From contig JAKFWC010000010.1 of NCBI GenBank assembly GCA_021732975.1, forward strand, positions 62,001 through 126,000: a stretch of 64,000 nucleotides of DNA. The letters run 5' to 3'. Source of the DNA: Planctomycetaceae bacterium (GTDB lineage Bacteria; Planctomycetota; Planctomycetia; Planctomycetales; Planctomycetaceae). The position numbers and the translations under genes were made by a program. Positions within the stretch are counted from its first letter, which is position 1; each line of letters starts with the position of its first letter. Below, in pieces: positions 54,441 to 63,272 of the stretch. The notes under the pieces are model-generated. The model was not told the DNA's origin. It saw only the letters and a list, made by a program, of their open reading frames with translations, and searched no databases.

Positions 54441-54974
54441 CTACGCGGACACGAATTGCGGATCGATCGGTGTCTGGGAAACATGGTTGATGTAATTCGA
54501 GAGCGTCTTCGTCGCGACACCCAAGAGGACTGCCAGCCTTTGGGCCGAAGTGAAGCCCGCCTTCTCCAACCGTGTGGTGGCGGCTTCCGAAGGGTATCCG
54601 CGAGTGATGGTTGCCTCTCGCGTGTAGGTCAGAAGTGCGTCTAGACGTTCATCACCGATGGTGCCACCACTTCGAGCGGCCGAGATGTGCTCCGGGGAAA
54701 TACCACTCCTCTGCGCAAGCTTGGAGTGGGCCGCCAAGCAATACTGACATTCGTTGGCCTGGCTGACCGCCAGCAGGACCAATTGGCGTTCGCGCGGCGA
54801 CAAAGTTACCTTCTCGAACAACCCGATGAGCGTCATGTAGGCTTCAAGAACCGCCGGTTCGTCGGCCATCGTGGCCAGCATGTTTGGCACAAAGCCGAAT
54901 TTCTGTTTGGCGTCTTCGAGCCAGCGCTGGCTTGCTTCCGGAGCGGAGTCGATCGTGTGCATAGAGAATGGCAT
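54441..54974 (-). CDS. Carboxymuconolactone decarboxylase / AhpD-like peroxidase family protein
   Basis: 177 residues. It opens with KFGFVPNMLATMADEP and has the AhpD catalytic motif ANECQYCLAAHS (Cys76, Cys79, His83), followed by DERLDALLTYTREATITRGY and LGVATKTLSNYINHVSQTPI. Proteins with this intact CxxC-x3-H act as alkylhydroperoxidases. A second member with a changed motif lies at 56494. The start choice (ATG at 54974, or 54962) is not decisive. Confidence 0.9.
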   Translation of the reverse strand: MPFSMHTIDSAPEASQRWLEDAKQKFGFVPNMLATMADEPAVLEAYMTLIGLFEKVTLSPRERQLVLLAVSQANECQYCLAAHSKLAQRSGISPEHISAARSGGTIGDERLDALLTYTREATITRGYPSEAATTRLEKAGFTSAQRLAVLLGVATKTLSNYINHVSQTPIDPQFVSA

Positions 54975-55371
54975 GGCTTCGCTTTCGAGTAAGTTGACAG
55001 CATCGAATCATCAAAGATGATGGCACCGTTGTCGCTGCCCGAGGCCATCCAACGGCCTTTCAGGGACAATTCATTGCAATGGTTCTCGGAGAGCTGGATT
55101 CTGTCCGTTCGCGGATGGTTCGACTGTCAGCCAGAACACATATCGGTGAATTTCTCTGATTCGAAAGCGTTCTGAAGTCGCCCGCCCATAACTCCTATTG
55201 CAAAACATGGACGTCATCACCTTTTCGAAGTGTAGCGCCGCCTACAGACTCAAAAGCCGTCGCCCGTAACAATGGTGAAGTGCATCGAGGTGGTTGTTCA
55301 AGCAATCTGCGGGCAGGCAGAAGCACAACCCGAGATTTCCGGTGCGATAAACCCATGAATGGAGCGAATCG
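54975..55371. other. Gap between divergent genes, no gene seen
   Basis: 397 bp between the AhpD-like and cytochrome P460 start codons. It should contain both promoters; nothing specific is recognised. Confidence 0.4.
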
Positions 55372-55953
55372 ATGATCAGGTCTCTGAAATCTGCCGTTGC
55401 CATTGCCGCGGTCCTGCTGGGCACAGGCTTTCTCTGGGCTCAAAGTGGTTCGCGCCCAGCGGTCACGCGACCACAGAACGGAGCGGGCGCGGTACCATCT
55501 GGAACTTATCGTCAAACAACACCGCAACAGCCTCGCGAAGTTCCCTTCGAAGAAAAGCTGTGGGATTGGCTGCAGAAGGCGCAGTACAAGAACTGGGGGC
55601 CGCTGCCGGGGGTTACCGCCGATGCGTACCGGGGTGAAGAGCCGCACGGTGCTGCGCTGCGTCTGTACGCCAACCGCGTTGCCGCGGGGAAATCATCCGA
55701 GTTACCGCTCGGATCAATTCTGGTGAAGGAGAATTATTCCGAGGATGCGCAGACGCTGATGGGCATCACCGTAATGTATCGCGCCAAGGGTTTCGACCCG
55801 GAGCACGGCGATTGGTTCTGGGCCAAATATGAAGCCGACGGTCGCGTCTCGCAAATGAATGGGATGCCGGTCGCAGGCCGCGTCGGCATGTGCATCGAAT
55901 GCCACAGCGGTGCTGGCGGGAAGGATTTCTCGTTTGCGAACGATGGCCGATAA
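55372..55953 (+). CDS. Cytochrome P460-family protein
   Basis: 193 residues. A signal peptide (SAVAIAAVLLGTGFLWAQ) is followed by SGSRPAVTRPQNG. The P460 domain reads SELPLGSILVKENYSEDAQT, LMGITVMYRAKGFDPEHGDW, FWAKYEADG and ends with a c-type heme site CIECH (Cys174, Cys177, His178). Cytochrome P460 proteins oxidise hydroxylamine or act in NO detoxification, but related members without the cross-linked Lys have other redox roles. A Lys residue candidate is present in LVKEN, but the cross-link cannot be judged. Confidence 0.85.
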   Translation: MIRSLKSAVAIAAVLLGTGFLWAQSGSRPAVTRPQNGAGAVPSGTYRQTTPQQPREVPFEEKLWDWLQKAQYKNWGPLPGVTADAYRGEEPHGAALRLYANRVAAGKSSELPLGSILVKENYSEDAQTLMGITVMYRAKGFDPEHGDWFWAKYEADGRVSQMNGMPVAGRVGMCIECHSGAGGKDFSFANDGR

Positions 55954-56022
55954 TTTGGGAAACATGGTGACTTCAGTTCAAAGCTCAATCAGTAACTTGA
56001 TCACCGGAAAGAAGGTCTCAGC

Positions 56023-56442
56023 ATGCCAAATCTTATAATCCGGACCGTGGCATTCGGTACCATGCTTGCCGCCACCGCGCTCATGATGCCCGATGCATAC
56101 GCCCAGTTGGGGAGTGGATCACGCCCATACGGAGGGTCTGGTACGCGCGCTCCGGTGGGCGGTTCTAATACCGATGGTCTTCCTCCGGGGGCGCGACAAC
56201 GCACGGGAGGCTGCAGCCCACAACGTGACTGCGGCAACATGCCAGCGACAGCATGGCCGTGCCAGCCTCAACAATGGCGTTCGTATCCCGGCAACGATCC
56301 CTATATTCCTGCTGATCGGACTTCCCCTCGGAATGCTCCCGGCTCAGCGCTCCGTCCCGACTGGGGACAGGGAACTCGACGGTCCGTCCCTCTTCCGCCG
56401 ACCTATCTGCCACCGCCACTACCGCCGGGGGCATCGTCGTAA
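56023..56442 (+). CDS. Small secreted Gly/Pro-rich protein with GSG-(S/T)-R motifs
   Basis: 139 residues; GAAAGAAGG upstream. The signal peptide is VAFGTMLAATALMMPDAYA. The mature part begins QLGSGSRPYGGSGTRAPVGG, containing both GSGSR and GSGTR, and has four Cys (GGCSPQRDCGN, WPCQPQ) and a proline-rich C-terminus (PPTYLPPPLPPGASS). Function unknown. It follows the cytochrome P460 gene on the same strand by 69 bp. Confidence 0.6.
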   Translation: MPNLIIRTVAFGTMLAATALMMPDAYAQLGSGSRPYGGSGTRAPVGGSNTDGLPPGARQRTGGCSPQRDCGNMPATAWPCQPQQWRSYPGNDPYIPADRTSPRNAPGSALRPDWGQGTRRSVPLPPTYLPPPLPPGASS

Positions 56443-56493
56443 CGGAAACTTTTTCTTCAGCGGAAGTCGCAAGTCAGTTAAAGGAACACCGCG

Positions 56494-57015
56494 ATGTCAT
56501 CGCTGATCGAGCCCGTGCGCTTGCCCGAAGCAGCCGTGGACGCCAAGGCGTTGCTCGAGTCGATTCATACGGGACTTGGAATGATTCCGAATTCGCTCGC
56601 GGTCCTGGCACATCATCCGCCGGGATTGGCGGCGATTCTGGCAGTCCAACAAGCCCTCCAAGAGGCACTGCCAGGAAAGCTTCGTGAACTCGCCAGCTTA
56701 AAAGCGGCGGCGCAGAATGATTGCTACTATTCTCTCCATGACCATCGAACGAAGGCGCGCCGGCAGGGAATCACCGAAGACCAGATCACAGCGATCGTCG
56801 GCGGCCGCGAAGCGGCCGCCGACTTCTCGGACCTCGAACGCCTGGTCCTGTTGTTTGCGGGGCAGTTGACCCGAACCGCGGAAGTTGACGCAGCCATCCT
56901 GCAGGAATTGAGACAGAGCCTGACATCACAGCAATTCATCGTGCTGGCGCTGACGGTGGGCGCTGCCAACATGTTCCATCGGCTCAATTTCGCCTGTCAT
57001 GTCGAACTCCCCTAG
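56494..57015 (+). CDS. AhpD-like (carboxymuconolactone decarboxylase) protein with altered active site
   Basis: 173 residues. It shares the fold motifs (GMIPNSLAVLAHHPPGLAAI, LRELASLKAAAQNDCYYSLH, DHRTKARRQGITEDQITAIV, VLALTVGAANMFHRLNFAC) with the AhpD group, but the CxxC is CYYS, with only the first Cys kept. Peroxidase activity through a disulfide pair is therefore doubtful. It follows the small secreted protein gene by 51 bp in the same direction. Confidence 0.85.
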   Translation: MSSLIEPVRLPEAAVDAKALLESIHTGLGMIPNSLAVLAHHPPGLAAILAVQQALQEALPGKLRELASLKAAAQNDCYYSLHDHRTKARRQGITEDQITAIVGGREAAADFSDLERLVLLFAGQLTRTAEVDAAILQELRQSLTSQQFIVLALTVGAANMFHRLNFACHVELP

Positions 57016-57216
57016 CCGATTTGCGGCGATCGTTTGATCCGAGAAGGGCCTTACCAACCCGCCTCGACCGCCCTGCGGGTGTTCTATTCCGTCCAAGACA
57101 CCGGTTTTGTTTGAGTCTCATAGACGAATCGGCGCTTGAGGCGCAACTCGCTGCCATCAATCGGGCGTCTGCATTTTCTAACCTTGGTGCTCTGGAATTT
57201 GAAGTCCCAGTTCCAT

Positions 57217-58161
57217 TTATTTCGAGCCCTGTTGAGGAAGCACGGGACGGAGAATCGGCTCCCAATGTTCCACGACATCGAACGGGATACGACCGAACGC
57301 CACTGTCGGAGTGGGGCACTGATCATTGAGGCCCCAGTCGTAGCCTAGGAAGTCCATGTTCCATCCCGGATTCGCGGACAGCCAAGCCTGGTCGTGTGGC
57401 GGCAGCCACGGAAACACTGTCACGACGACATCCTGTGGCGACTTGCCAAAGTCTTCGCCATACCATTTGAGAATCGGCGATAACAGTACGCGATGACGGA
57501 GGGAAACGATCCGAAAGTGAGACTTGGCGGCAAAAAAGTCGACGGCGTTTTCCGAGAGTTGTCGGTCGATTGTCTCGGGACGGTACGCCTCGGCCCGCAA
57601 TTTCGGACACCCGCGTGCCGCACATACCAGCGCGAAATGAATCCGCGGATCATGCAGTGGTCGCAAGTATTCATTTTCGAGTTGATTGAGACTGACGTAT
57701 TGACCGCCGAACCAGAGTTTCAGATCATCAAACACCTTGTAATCGCTGGTGTCTCGATTCAGCAGTTGAATGCTGGCAACCGGGTATTCCTGTAAAATAC
57801 CGTGCAATGCTAAGGCGTTGTACGCATTGATTCCCAGCGCTAGATGGACTTCGCGCGATACGGGTGCTGAAAGATCAATGTGCCCCAGATCATGCAGATA
57901 TTGCCGCAAACGATGGAGATCCTGCGGCTGGCGGGCCCAAACGCGATAACACACTTCGCCGTGATGATTCACATAGGTGCGCAGCAACTGATCCAGCCCG
58001 GAGTGATCAAACTGCTCGGGAGCAATGGAAGCGGACTGCGTACAGAGCCCCCCGATGGTCAGTTGAACTGGCGGTTGCTGACCGGCCAGCGCCCCCGGCA
58101 GCGGCATTCCGAGAAGCCCATGGACCCAGACCAAGACAACAAGGGATTCGTTCCATGACAT
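57217..58161 (-). CDS. DUF547 domain protein, secreted
   Basis: 314 residues from the ATG at 58161, preceded by AGGAG with seven bases between. A signal peptide (LVVLVWVHGLLGMPLPGALA) precedes the DUF547 domain: SGLDQLLRTYVNHHGEVCYR, LGINAYNALALHGILQEYP, FGGQYVSLNQLENEYLRPLH, DPRIHFALVCAARGCPKLRA and SPILKWYGEDFG. The HFALVCAARGCP block is the family signature. The biochemical function is unknown; the Cys pair and transport-like context suggest an envelope role. A paralogue lies at 59999-60931. Confidence 0.85.
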   Translation of the reverse strand: MSWNESLVVLVWVHGLLGMPLPGALAGQQPPVQLTIGGLCTQSASIAPEQFDHSGLDQLLRTYVNHHGEVCYRVWARQPQDLHRLRQYLHDLGHIDLSAPVSREVHLALGINAYNALALHGILQEYPVASIQLLNRDTSDYKVFDDLKLWFGGQYVSLNQLENEYLRPLHDPRIHFALVCAARGCPKLRAEAYRPETIDRQLSENAVDFFAAKSHFRIVSLRHRVLLSPILKWYGEDFGKSPQDVVVTVFPWLPPHDQAWLSANPGWNMDFLGYDWGLNDQCPTPTVAFGRIPFDVVEHWEPILRPVLPQQGSK

Positions 58162-58237
58162 GAACATGCTCCTGAGGCATGAGGGTTCGAGCACAATGTA
58201 CTGTGTGGAACGCGATGACGGTGAGATCGCCATCGCG

Positions 58238-58708
58238 CTACCAGGTCGCAGCAAAGCCGGGCGGCAAGAGACTCCAGTCGGCACTATAGACATGGACCCA
58301 CATTGTTGGCTGCTCGCGTTCTGTGATCGGCAAACCCGCGTGACACCAGGCTAAGATCCCGCCATCGAGACTGAACACTTCTCTCTGGCAGCGCCGCCAT
58401 TGGCGAGCCAACATCGCGCTCCGATAACCGATGGTGCAATAAGCCACCAGGATCGCCTCCGGACGATAGTCTTCCAAGCGAAAATCACTCGCCTTCACCG
58501 CTCCGGGCAGCATCGAGATCATTTGCTCCTCCGGCTCACGCACATCAATCAGGACAATCTGCGCCGCGCGTGACTGACTCCACGACTGCAACTCTGCAGG
58601 CGTAACCATCGGAACATCGGAAAACTGTCGCCGCAAATCAGCCGCCGAGCGACGGATCTCCTCCAACTGGTTGACCATCGCGCCGTTTCTCGCGCGGCTG
58701 TCCGTCAT
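58238..58708 (-). CDS. Rhodanese-like protein
   Basis: About 156 residues from the ATG at 58708; the frame is open farther upstream without family resemblance. The rhodanese core is VLIDVREPEEQMISMLPGAV, VAYCTIGYRSAMLARQW with catalytic Cys91, and GILAWCHAGLPITEREQPTM. The tail WVHVYSADWSLLPPGF matches the tail VHVFGPKWVLLPPEY of the rhodanese part of the fusion at 8096-10006, so the two are related beyond the domain. It may be the 3' end of a disrupted membrane-anchored gene (see 58705-59187). Confidence 0.8.
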   Translation of the reverse strand: MTDSRARNGAMVNQLEEIRRSAADLRRQFSDVPMVTPAELQSWSQSRAAQIVLIDVREPEEQMISMLPGAVKASDFRLEDYRPEAILVAYCTIGYRSAMLARQWRRCQREVFSLDGGILAWCHAGLPITEREQPTMWVHVYSADWSLLPPGFAATW

Positions 58709-59187
58709 GAAGGCCGACACCGTTCCCCAGAATCCCCGGCGAAGGTGCCGCCGGGGTAGACTTTCGACTGTGGCCCGATAGGCATGCCACATGAGGTCCA
58801 GCTTACCGGTACATTGAGCGTCGACATAAACCATGGAGCACCGCGCTGGGATTGGCTTGGCTGCCATATCGGCAGATGACCTTCGCGTGTGTGGGAGTAT
58901 AGGGGAAGGCCGTGGGCCATCCACAATTGCAGACTGTCGCGCGAACGATTTTTGTTGAACAGGATGGCCAGGCGCACTGCAGCCGACAACGCGAGAATGA
59001 CAACCGCGATTCTTCGTTGTGTTCCCGAAAAGAATCACCCGATCAGCAGCGCCATCGCGGCAGTGCCGGGCAGGGAGCACCCGACGACTGCCACGACGGC
59101 GGCAAAGTCCAATCCCGTCAGCAGAACACGAAGCTTGACGTGAAACTGCCGAACACTTGTCACTTGTCGTGCGGCATTCTGATGCAT
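58705..59187 (-). pseudogene. Disrupted small membrane protein gene upstream of the rhodanese
   Basis: The ATG at 59187 has GGGAG eight bases upstream. It codes for MHQNAARQVTSVRQFHVKLR, then a hydrophobic segment LTGLDFAAVVAVVGCSLPGT, AAMALLIG, a TGA at 59035-59037, and in the same frame a second hydrophobic segment IAVVILALSAAVRLAILF. Hydrophobic coding character continues past the stop, which suggests a nonsense mutation. The frame then loses resemblance and the rhodanese frame begins. It may have been a two-helix membrane anchor for the rhodanese. Confidence 0.4.
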
Positions 59188-59393
59188 CAATTCGTCTCCC
59201 AGGAATCCGAGTCCTAACTCCGTCCGGAGTATGCCATGGAGCCCGCTTCGTAGCCTGCCGCCGGCGGAGAGGGGTGGCTGGATCGAGGCGTGATTGTGTC
59301 CGAAGCAACCGGGATGGATTCTATTCATGAGCGACTCCCGTTCGATTCCCTTCGACGATGGCCGAGGCCCTGAACAGTGTTCAACCCTGATCA

Positions 59394-59410
59394 GTGACGA
59401 AACACGTCAC
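59394..59410 (-). terminator. Short hairpin at the 3' end of the thioredoxin gene
   Basis: GTGACG and CGTCAC pair around a five-base loop and overlap the stop codon. There is no T tract, so terminator activity is uncertain. Confidence 0.3.
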
Positions 59411-59916
59411 TTTGACAATGGTCGAGCGACTCGAGCGCGTCCGGGCTGATCATCCTGCGTGACGGGTATATCACGCCGGAGATTTTCAGGGGCCGGGCAC
59501 GCGGTCTGAAGATCTTTCAGGAGCTGCTTGACCGTTCGATACCCAACCAGATGCGTGGATTTTCCCGTCTGAGGATCGATCAATACCATGGCCGGCAACC
59601 CTTCAATCCCCAGTGGTTGCAACAATTCCCCGTATTTATCAGCGTCCATTTGCACGGGAACAAAGCAGGAATTAACCACCTTAGCAACCTTCGGATCGGC
59701 GAGCGTCTCCTTCTCCATTTTCCGACAGAAATGGCACCAGTCTGCCGTGAATTCCACTAAAACCAGCTTGTTTGACTTCTTAGCGGCTTCAAGTGCGGTA
59801 TCCGGTGCTGGCCACCACTGGATCGACTCGACTTTTGGCGGCGCAGCGGGCAAGAGCCCGACAGTGACAACAAGCAAGGCCCCGACCATGACGATCGGGC
59901 GAGCGAATCGATTCAT
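59407..59916 (-). CDS. Exported thioredoxin-like protein
   Basis: 169 residues from the ATG at 59916 with GGAG seven bases upstream. A signal peptide (IVMVGALLVVTVGLLPAAPP) precedes the thioredoxin fold: LVLVEFTADWCHFCRKMEKE with active-site Cys61 and Cys64, FVPVQMDADKYGELLQPLGI and a cis-Pro in EGLPAMVLIDPQTGK. It is typical of DsbD-gamma or thioredoxin_7 family proteins that handle periplasmic thiols. It follows the DUF547 gene (59999-60931) by 82 bp on the same strand. Confidence 0.88.
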   Translation of the reverse strand: MNRFARPIVMVGALLVVTVGLLPAAPPKVESIQWWPAPDTALEAAKKSNKLVLVEFTADWCHFCRKMEKETLADPKVAKVVNSCFVPVQMDADKYGELLQPLGIEGLPAMVLIDPQTGKSTHLVGYRTVKQLLKDLQTACPAPENLRRDIPVTQDDQPGRARVARPLSK

Positions 59917-59998
59917 CGGCAACTCCGAATTAGAAAAGAACGGGCACCCGCGAGCGACCGATGTCAGTCGATCGCGCGGGTTGCCAGGAACGTGGAAC

Positions 59999-60931
59999 TT
60001 AGCGACGACCGGAACCCGCCGGCTTGCGAGCCTGATCGTTGAGATTCCAGTTGTAGTCCAGGTAGGCGACGCGCGCGCGGCCCGATGTTGCAAGCGGCTG
60101 CGCATTGGCCGGCAGATACGGTGCCACTGCCTGCAATTGTTCGGCAGATGACTTACCAAAATCGCTGCCGAACCAGTCGAGGATCGAGCTCAGTTTTAAT
60201 GTCCCGGTAGCGGCATCAACCTGCAGGTTCTGTGAACGAGCAAAGAAATCTTTCGTGTTGACCGTGAGTTGTTCGGACAGTTTCTCGGCAACATACGCCT
60301 CGTTCAGCAGGCGTGGACATCCAATCGAAGCACAGACGATGGCGAAATGCACTCGCGGTTCACCCATTTTACGGAGGACTTGATGTTCGATGGCATCGAG
60401 CGAATAGGGCTTTCCGCCGACGAGCAGCGGAAGGTCTTTCCAGAGGTTGTACCCTCCTAGTTTCGAGGTGTGATTGCGAATGCTGTCCGTGGGATAGACC
60501 TGCAGGATCCCTTCGAGCGTCACCGCGTTGTAGGCATTGATCCAAAATGCCAACTCGGCCTCACGATCAGCCTTCACCGTTGGGGACGCTTGACTGAGGC
60601 TGGTCAGGTATTGCTGGAGCGCCTGTCGATCGGCACTCGACTTCTGCCAGGCCGTATAGTTCACAAACCCATCCTTGTCCACATACTTCTTGAGCAGTGC
60701 GTCATAGGGCGAGTGATCGATCTGCGCCATCGACACTTGCTGGCTGCTCGGCCATTTTTGTCCGAGCGGCTCCTTGGCCGAGGCGGAGGCCGTGAAGCAG
60801 ATCAGTGGCACCGCCGCCGCCATCGTCACTGCGCACAATCCGACGGACAGCCACAGACGCTGACAGAAACGTCCACGCTGTTGACTCTGAGGTTCGACGT
60901 TCTCCGAACGCTGACGATCATTCGCTTGCAT
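59999..60931 (-). CDS. DUF547 domain protein, secreted, ending in GSGRR
   Basis: 310 residues from the ATG at 60931 (GGAG ten bases upstream; an ATG at 60967 is in frame). The signal peptide is [20 protein letters not shown]. The DUF547 motifs are [80 protein letters not shown] and [12 protein letters not shown]. The end is [10 protein letters not shown], close to the GSG-(T/S)-R ending of small lipoproteins nearby. It is clearly a paralogue of 57217-58161 (matching INAYNA and HFA-VCA--GCP blocks). Confidence 0.88.
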   Translation of the reverse strand: MQANDRQRSENVEPQSQQRGRFCQRLWLSVGLCAVTMAAAVPLICFTASASAKEPLGQKWPSSQQVSMAQIDHSPYDALLKKYVDKDGFVNYTAWQKSSADRQALQQYLTSLSQASPTVKADREAELAFWINAYNAVTLEGILQVYPTDSIRNHTSKLGGYNLWKDLPLLVGGKPYSLDAIEHQVLRKMGEPRVHFAIVCASIGCPRLLNEAYVAEKLSEQLTVNTKDFFARSQNLQVDAATGTLKLSSILDWFGSDFGKSSAEQLQAVAPYLPANAQPLATSGRARVAYLDYNWNLNDQARKPAGSGRR

Positions 60932-61245
60932 TCTGACGCAACTCCATTTGAGTAACTTGAGATCCATACCGGAGATTACCGGTGGGGCACGACACTTTGG
61001 TTTACTGCCGTTGAAGTCCTTCGGAAGTATCGACGTTCGGCGTCGTTACGTCTGTAAGCCGTAACACACTCTGGGAGAATTTCGCTGTTCGGAGGGGCCT
61101 GCGGTGAAAATCCTCATCCAATTCGTAAGCTGGGTCACAGACAGACCGAACGAAGAATTGCATGCTGCACTTGTTGGTGCCTCGTTCCAGTCTGGTGGGG
61201 CACTATGGGAATCCCCGAGAAATCAGGATTTAAGGAGCAGGCACC
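60932..61245. other. Gap between divergent genes, no gene seen
   Basis: About 314 bp between the DUF547 start and the lipoprotein start. It should hold two promoters; nothing specific is recognised. Confidence 0.4.
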
Positions 61246-61440
61246 TTGACGACAAAATGGGCGATGAGCAGTTTGACAGCGCTGCTATTGATGGGATGCG
61301 CGGGCGGAAACGGCGGTGGGGCTACTCCACCAGCGACAGCTTCACCCGCGGCAGGGTCCGGCACGACATCGGAAGCAGAAGGAACCGCGGAGAGCGCACC
61401 GGATGCAAAGGGCGAGAAGGCCGGTAGCGGGACACGATAA
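61246..61440 (+). CDS. Small lipoprotein ending in GSGTR
   Basis: 64 residues from a TTG at 61246, with AAGGAG about ten bases upstream. Lipobox SLTALLLMGCAGG (Cys18). The mature part is low-complexity Gly/Ala/Ser/Glu and ends KAGSGTR. A canonical terminator follows 8 bp after the stop, which supports a real, separately transcribed gene. Function unknown. Confidence 0.65.
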   Translation: MTTKWAMSSLTALLLMGCAGGNGGGATPPATASPAAGSGTTSEAEGTAESAPDAKGEKAGSGTR

Positions 61441-61448
61441 CGCTGTGG

Positions 61449-61486
61449 TGCCCCTGGAGAGCAGCGGCCTTCCAGGGGCATTTTCT
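61449..61486 (+). terminator. Rho-independent terminator after the GSGTR lipoprotein
   Basis: TGCCCCTGGA (61449-61458) and TCCAGGGGCA (61471-61480) form a perfect 10-bp stem with a 12-base loop, followed by TTTTCT. Confidence 0.85.
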
Positions 61487-61544
61487 ATTGATGGGGTGTA
61501 GAGAGTGAATTCGTGCGGAGCGCGGCTTCTGCGTCGATCGACGG

Positions 61545-62027
61545 TTAGTGAGTACCGGCTGCGACAACGGTGGCGATCTGATCTTCTCGACTGGAACGGA
61601 TCAACCAGCTGCCGCAGAGCAATGTGGGCAGTAGGGGCGCGTCGACCAAAGTAACCACGCAGAATAAATAACGGTGAAACCAGTAGGGGCGCGACCATTC
61701 TCCAGCTTGCGGCCACCAGATGAACGCTTCGTGGAGGGCGACGCCAACCAGTCCTCCGAGCGCCACCGTGGCCGCCATAATCCCGATGAACCGCTGGACG
61801 CGTACTGGCGTCAAGCGTGTCATCAGCCACGTGGGACCAGCCAACATTGCCAACCACCCAATGTGGCAAGCAATTAAAGCCTCGGTTGGGGGACCGCAGC
61901 CCCAGGGACCACACACACCATGATCAACCGGCCAGGGAAGGTATTGCAGCTGCAAGCTGCCATAGACGCCGGTTCCCCAGAGTCCGAGAGCGAACGCCAA
62001 CTGTGTGCTCGTTAATGGAGCGGACAT
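61545..62027 (-). CDS. Four-helix membrane protein, unknown function
   Basis: 160 residues from the ATG at 62027, with AGGA seven bases upstream. Four hydrophobic segments are visible: TSTQLAFALGLWGTGVYGSL, EALIACHIGWLAMLAGPTWL, GIMAATVALGGLVGVALHEA and LFCVVTLVDAPLLPTLLCGS. Conserved-looking WPVDHGVCGPWGCGPPTE lies in a loop with two Cys. No family is recognised; it diverges from the DUF3179 gene at 62179. Confidence 0.65.
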   Translation of the reverse strand: MSAPLTSTQLAFALGLWGTGVYGSLQLQYLPWPVDHGVCGPWGCGPPTEALIACHIGWLAMLAGPTWLMTRLTPVRVQRFIGIMAATVALGGLVGVALHEAFIWWPQAGEWSRPYWFHRYLFCVVTLVDAPLLPTLLCGSWLIRSSREDQIATVVAAGTH

Positions 62028-62178
62028 GCGATCGTCCTGACAAATAATTTTTCGAACTGGTTCCATGACGATTTTCGTGGAGTTCTTTCGCGAATTCCGT
62101 AGGACGGCTTACAGAACTCTCACGAATTCGCAGGTGATAATGACGCCTGTGTCGCTGCCACCCCACGTGGAGTTTGCA

Positions 62179-63246
62179 ATGTCCAAGGCTTCCCCAGAAC
62201 GAGCATTCCTCAAGAATTACATGGTCGGACCATCCGCAACGACAGGATCCTGGCGACAGCGGCTCCAAGTGACGTTGTTGGCCTGTGGCATCGTCGGGGT
62301 GTCGCTGGTCGGATGGCGGATCTGGCAGCAGACAGCCGCTGCGCAAATGCCCCGATCGACCGGCGCAATTCCGACGAAGGCCTTCGACTTGAATTCGGCA
62401 ACAATCCCCCGAGACGAAATTCGTGCCGGCGGTCCCCCCGTGGATGGCATTCCCGCACTGACTCTGCCGAAGTTTGTCGCTCCCGAGGAAGCCACCTTTC
62501 TACAACCCACCGATCGAGTGATCGGAGTTGTCACGGCTGGCGTCGCCAAAGCCTACCCTCTGCGCATCCTGAATTATCATGAGGTGGTGAATGACCAGGC
62601 CGGAAACGAGCAGATTGTCGTCACATACTGCCCCTTATGCGATTCAGCGATAGTCTACAACCGGCAGCTCGATGGGGTCCGACTGGAGTTCGGCGTTTCT
62701 GGTTTGCTCTATAACAGCAACGTACTGATGTATGACCGACAGAAAGCCGACCGCCCGAGCCTCTGGTCGCAGGTGCAGGCCATCGGAGTGGCGGGCCCCT
62801 ATGTCAACCAGAAACTCTCAATGGTCCCCTATGAAGTGACGACTTGGGCGCTATGGCGGGAGCGGTTTCCACAAACGCGCGTGCTTTCCACCGAGACAGG
62901 ACATGTGCGTGACTATTCTCGCTCACCCTACGAACGATACTTCTCGACCCCGGACCTGATGTTTCCCGTTCGCCACAACGACGATCGCTTGCAGAAGAAG
63001 ACGCCGGTGCTCGGAGTCTGGAAGGGACGGGCTTCTACGGCCTTTCCCCTGACCGCATTCCGGAAAATGACGACCCCACAAGAGGTGAAAACCATTTTCG
63101 ACGGTCAGCCGCTGGTAGTGCACTATGATCCACACGGGCCGTCACTCCGCGTGGTGCAGAGCCCCGCTGGTACGCAATGGATGTACTCCCTGTGGTTCGC
63201 CTGGGCGGCATTTCATCCTGACACAGCCATTTTCGAAGTGCCCTGA
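62179..63246 (+). CDS. DUF3179 domain protein
   Basis: 355 residues from the ATG at 62179, with GGAG six bases upstream. A signal anchor (LQVTLLACGIVGVSLVGWRI) precedes DUF3179: DRVIGVVTAGVAKAYPLRIL, NYHEVVND, VTYCPLCDSAIVYNRQLDGV, FGVSGLLYNSNVLMYDRQ, SLWSQVQAIGVAGPYV, and the C-terminal WMYSLWFAWAAFHPDTAIFE. It is shorter than the other intact gene (36331-37794), lacking an N-terminal ~100-residue domain. The fragment at 22126-22487 is closest to this one. Confidence 0.9.
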   Translation: MSKASPERAFLKNYMVGPSATTGSWRQRLQVTLLACGIVGVSLVGWRIWQQTAAAQMPRSTGAIPTKAFDLNSATIPRDEIRAGGPPVDGIPALTLPKFVAPEEATFLQPTDRVIGVVTAGVAKAYPLRILNYHEVVNDQAGNEQIVVTYCPLCDSAIVYNRQLDGVRLEFGVSGLLYNSNVLMYDRQKADRPSLWSQVQAIGVAGPYVNQKLSMVPYEVTTWALWRERFPQTRVLSTETGHVRDYSRSPYERYFSTPDLMFPVRHNDDRLQKKTPVLGVWKGRASTAFPLTAFRKMTTPQEVKTIFDGQPLVVHYDPHGPSLRVVQSPAGTQWMYSLWFAWAAFHPDTAIFEVP

Positions 63247-63272
63247 GTTTTTGATATAGCACCGCATCAACC

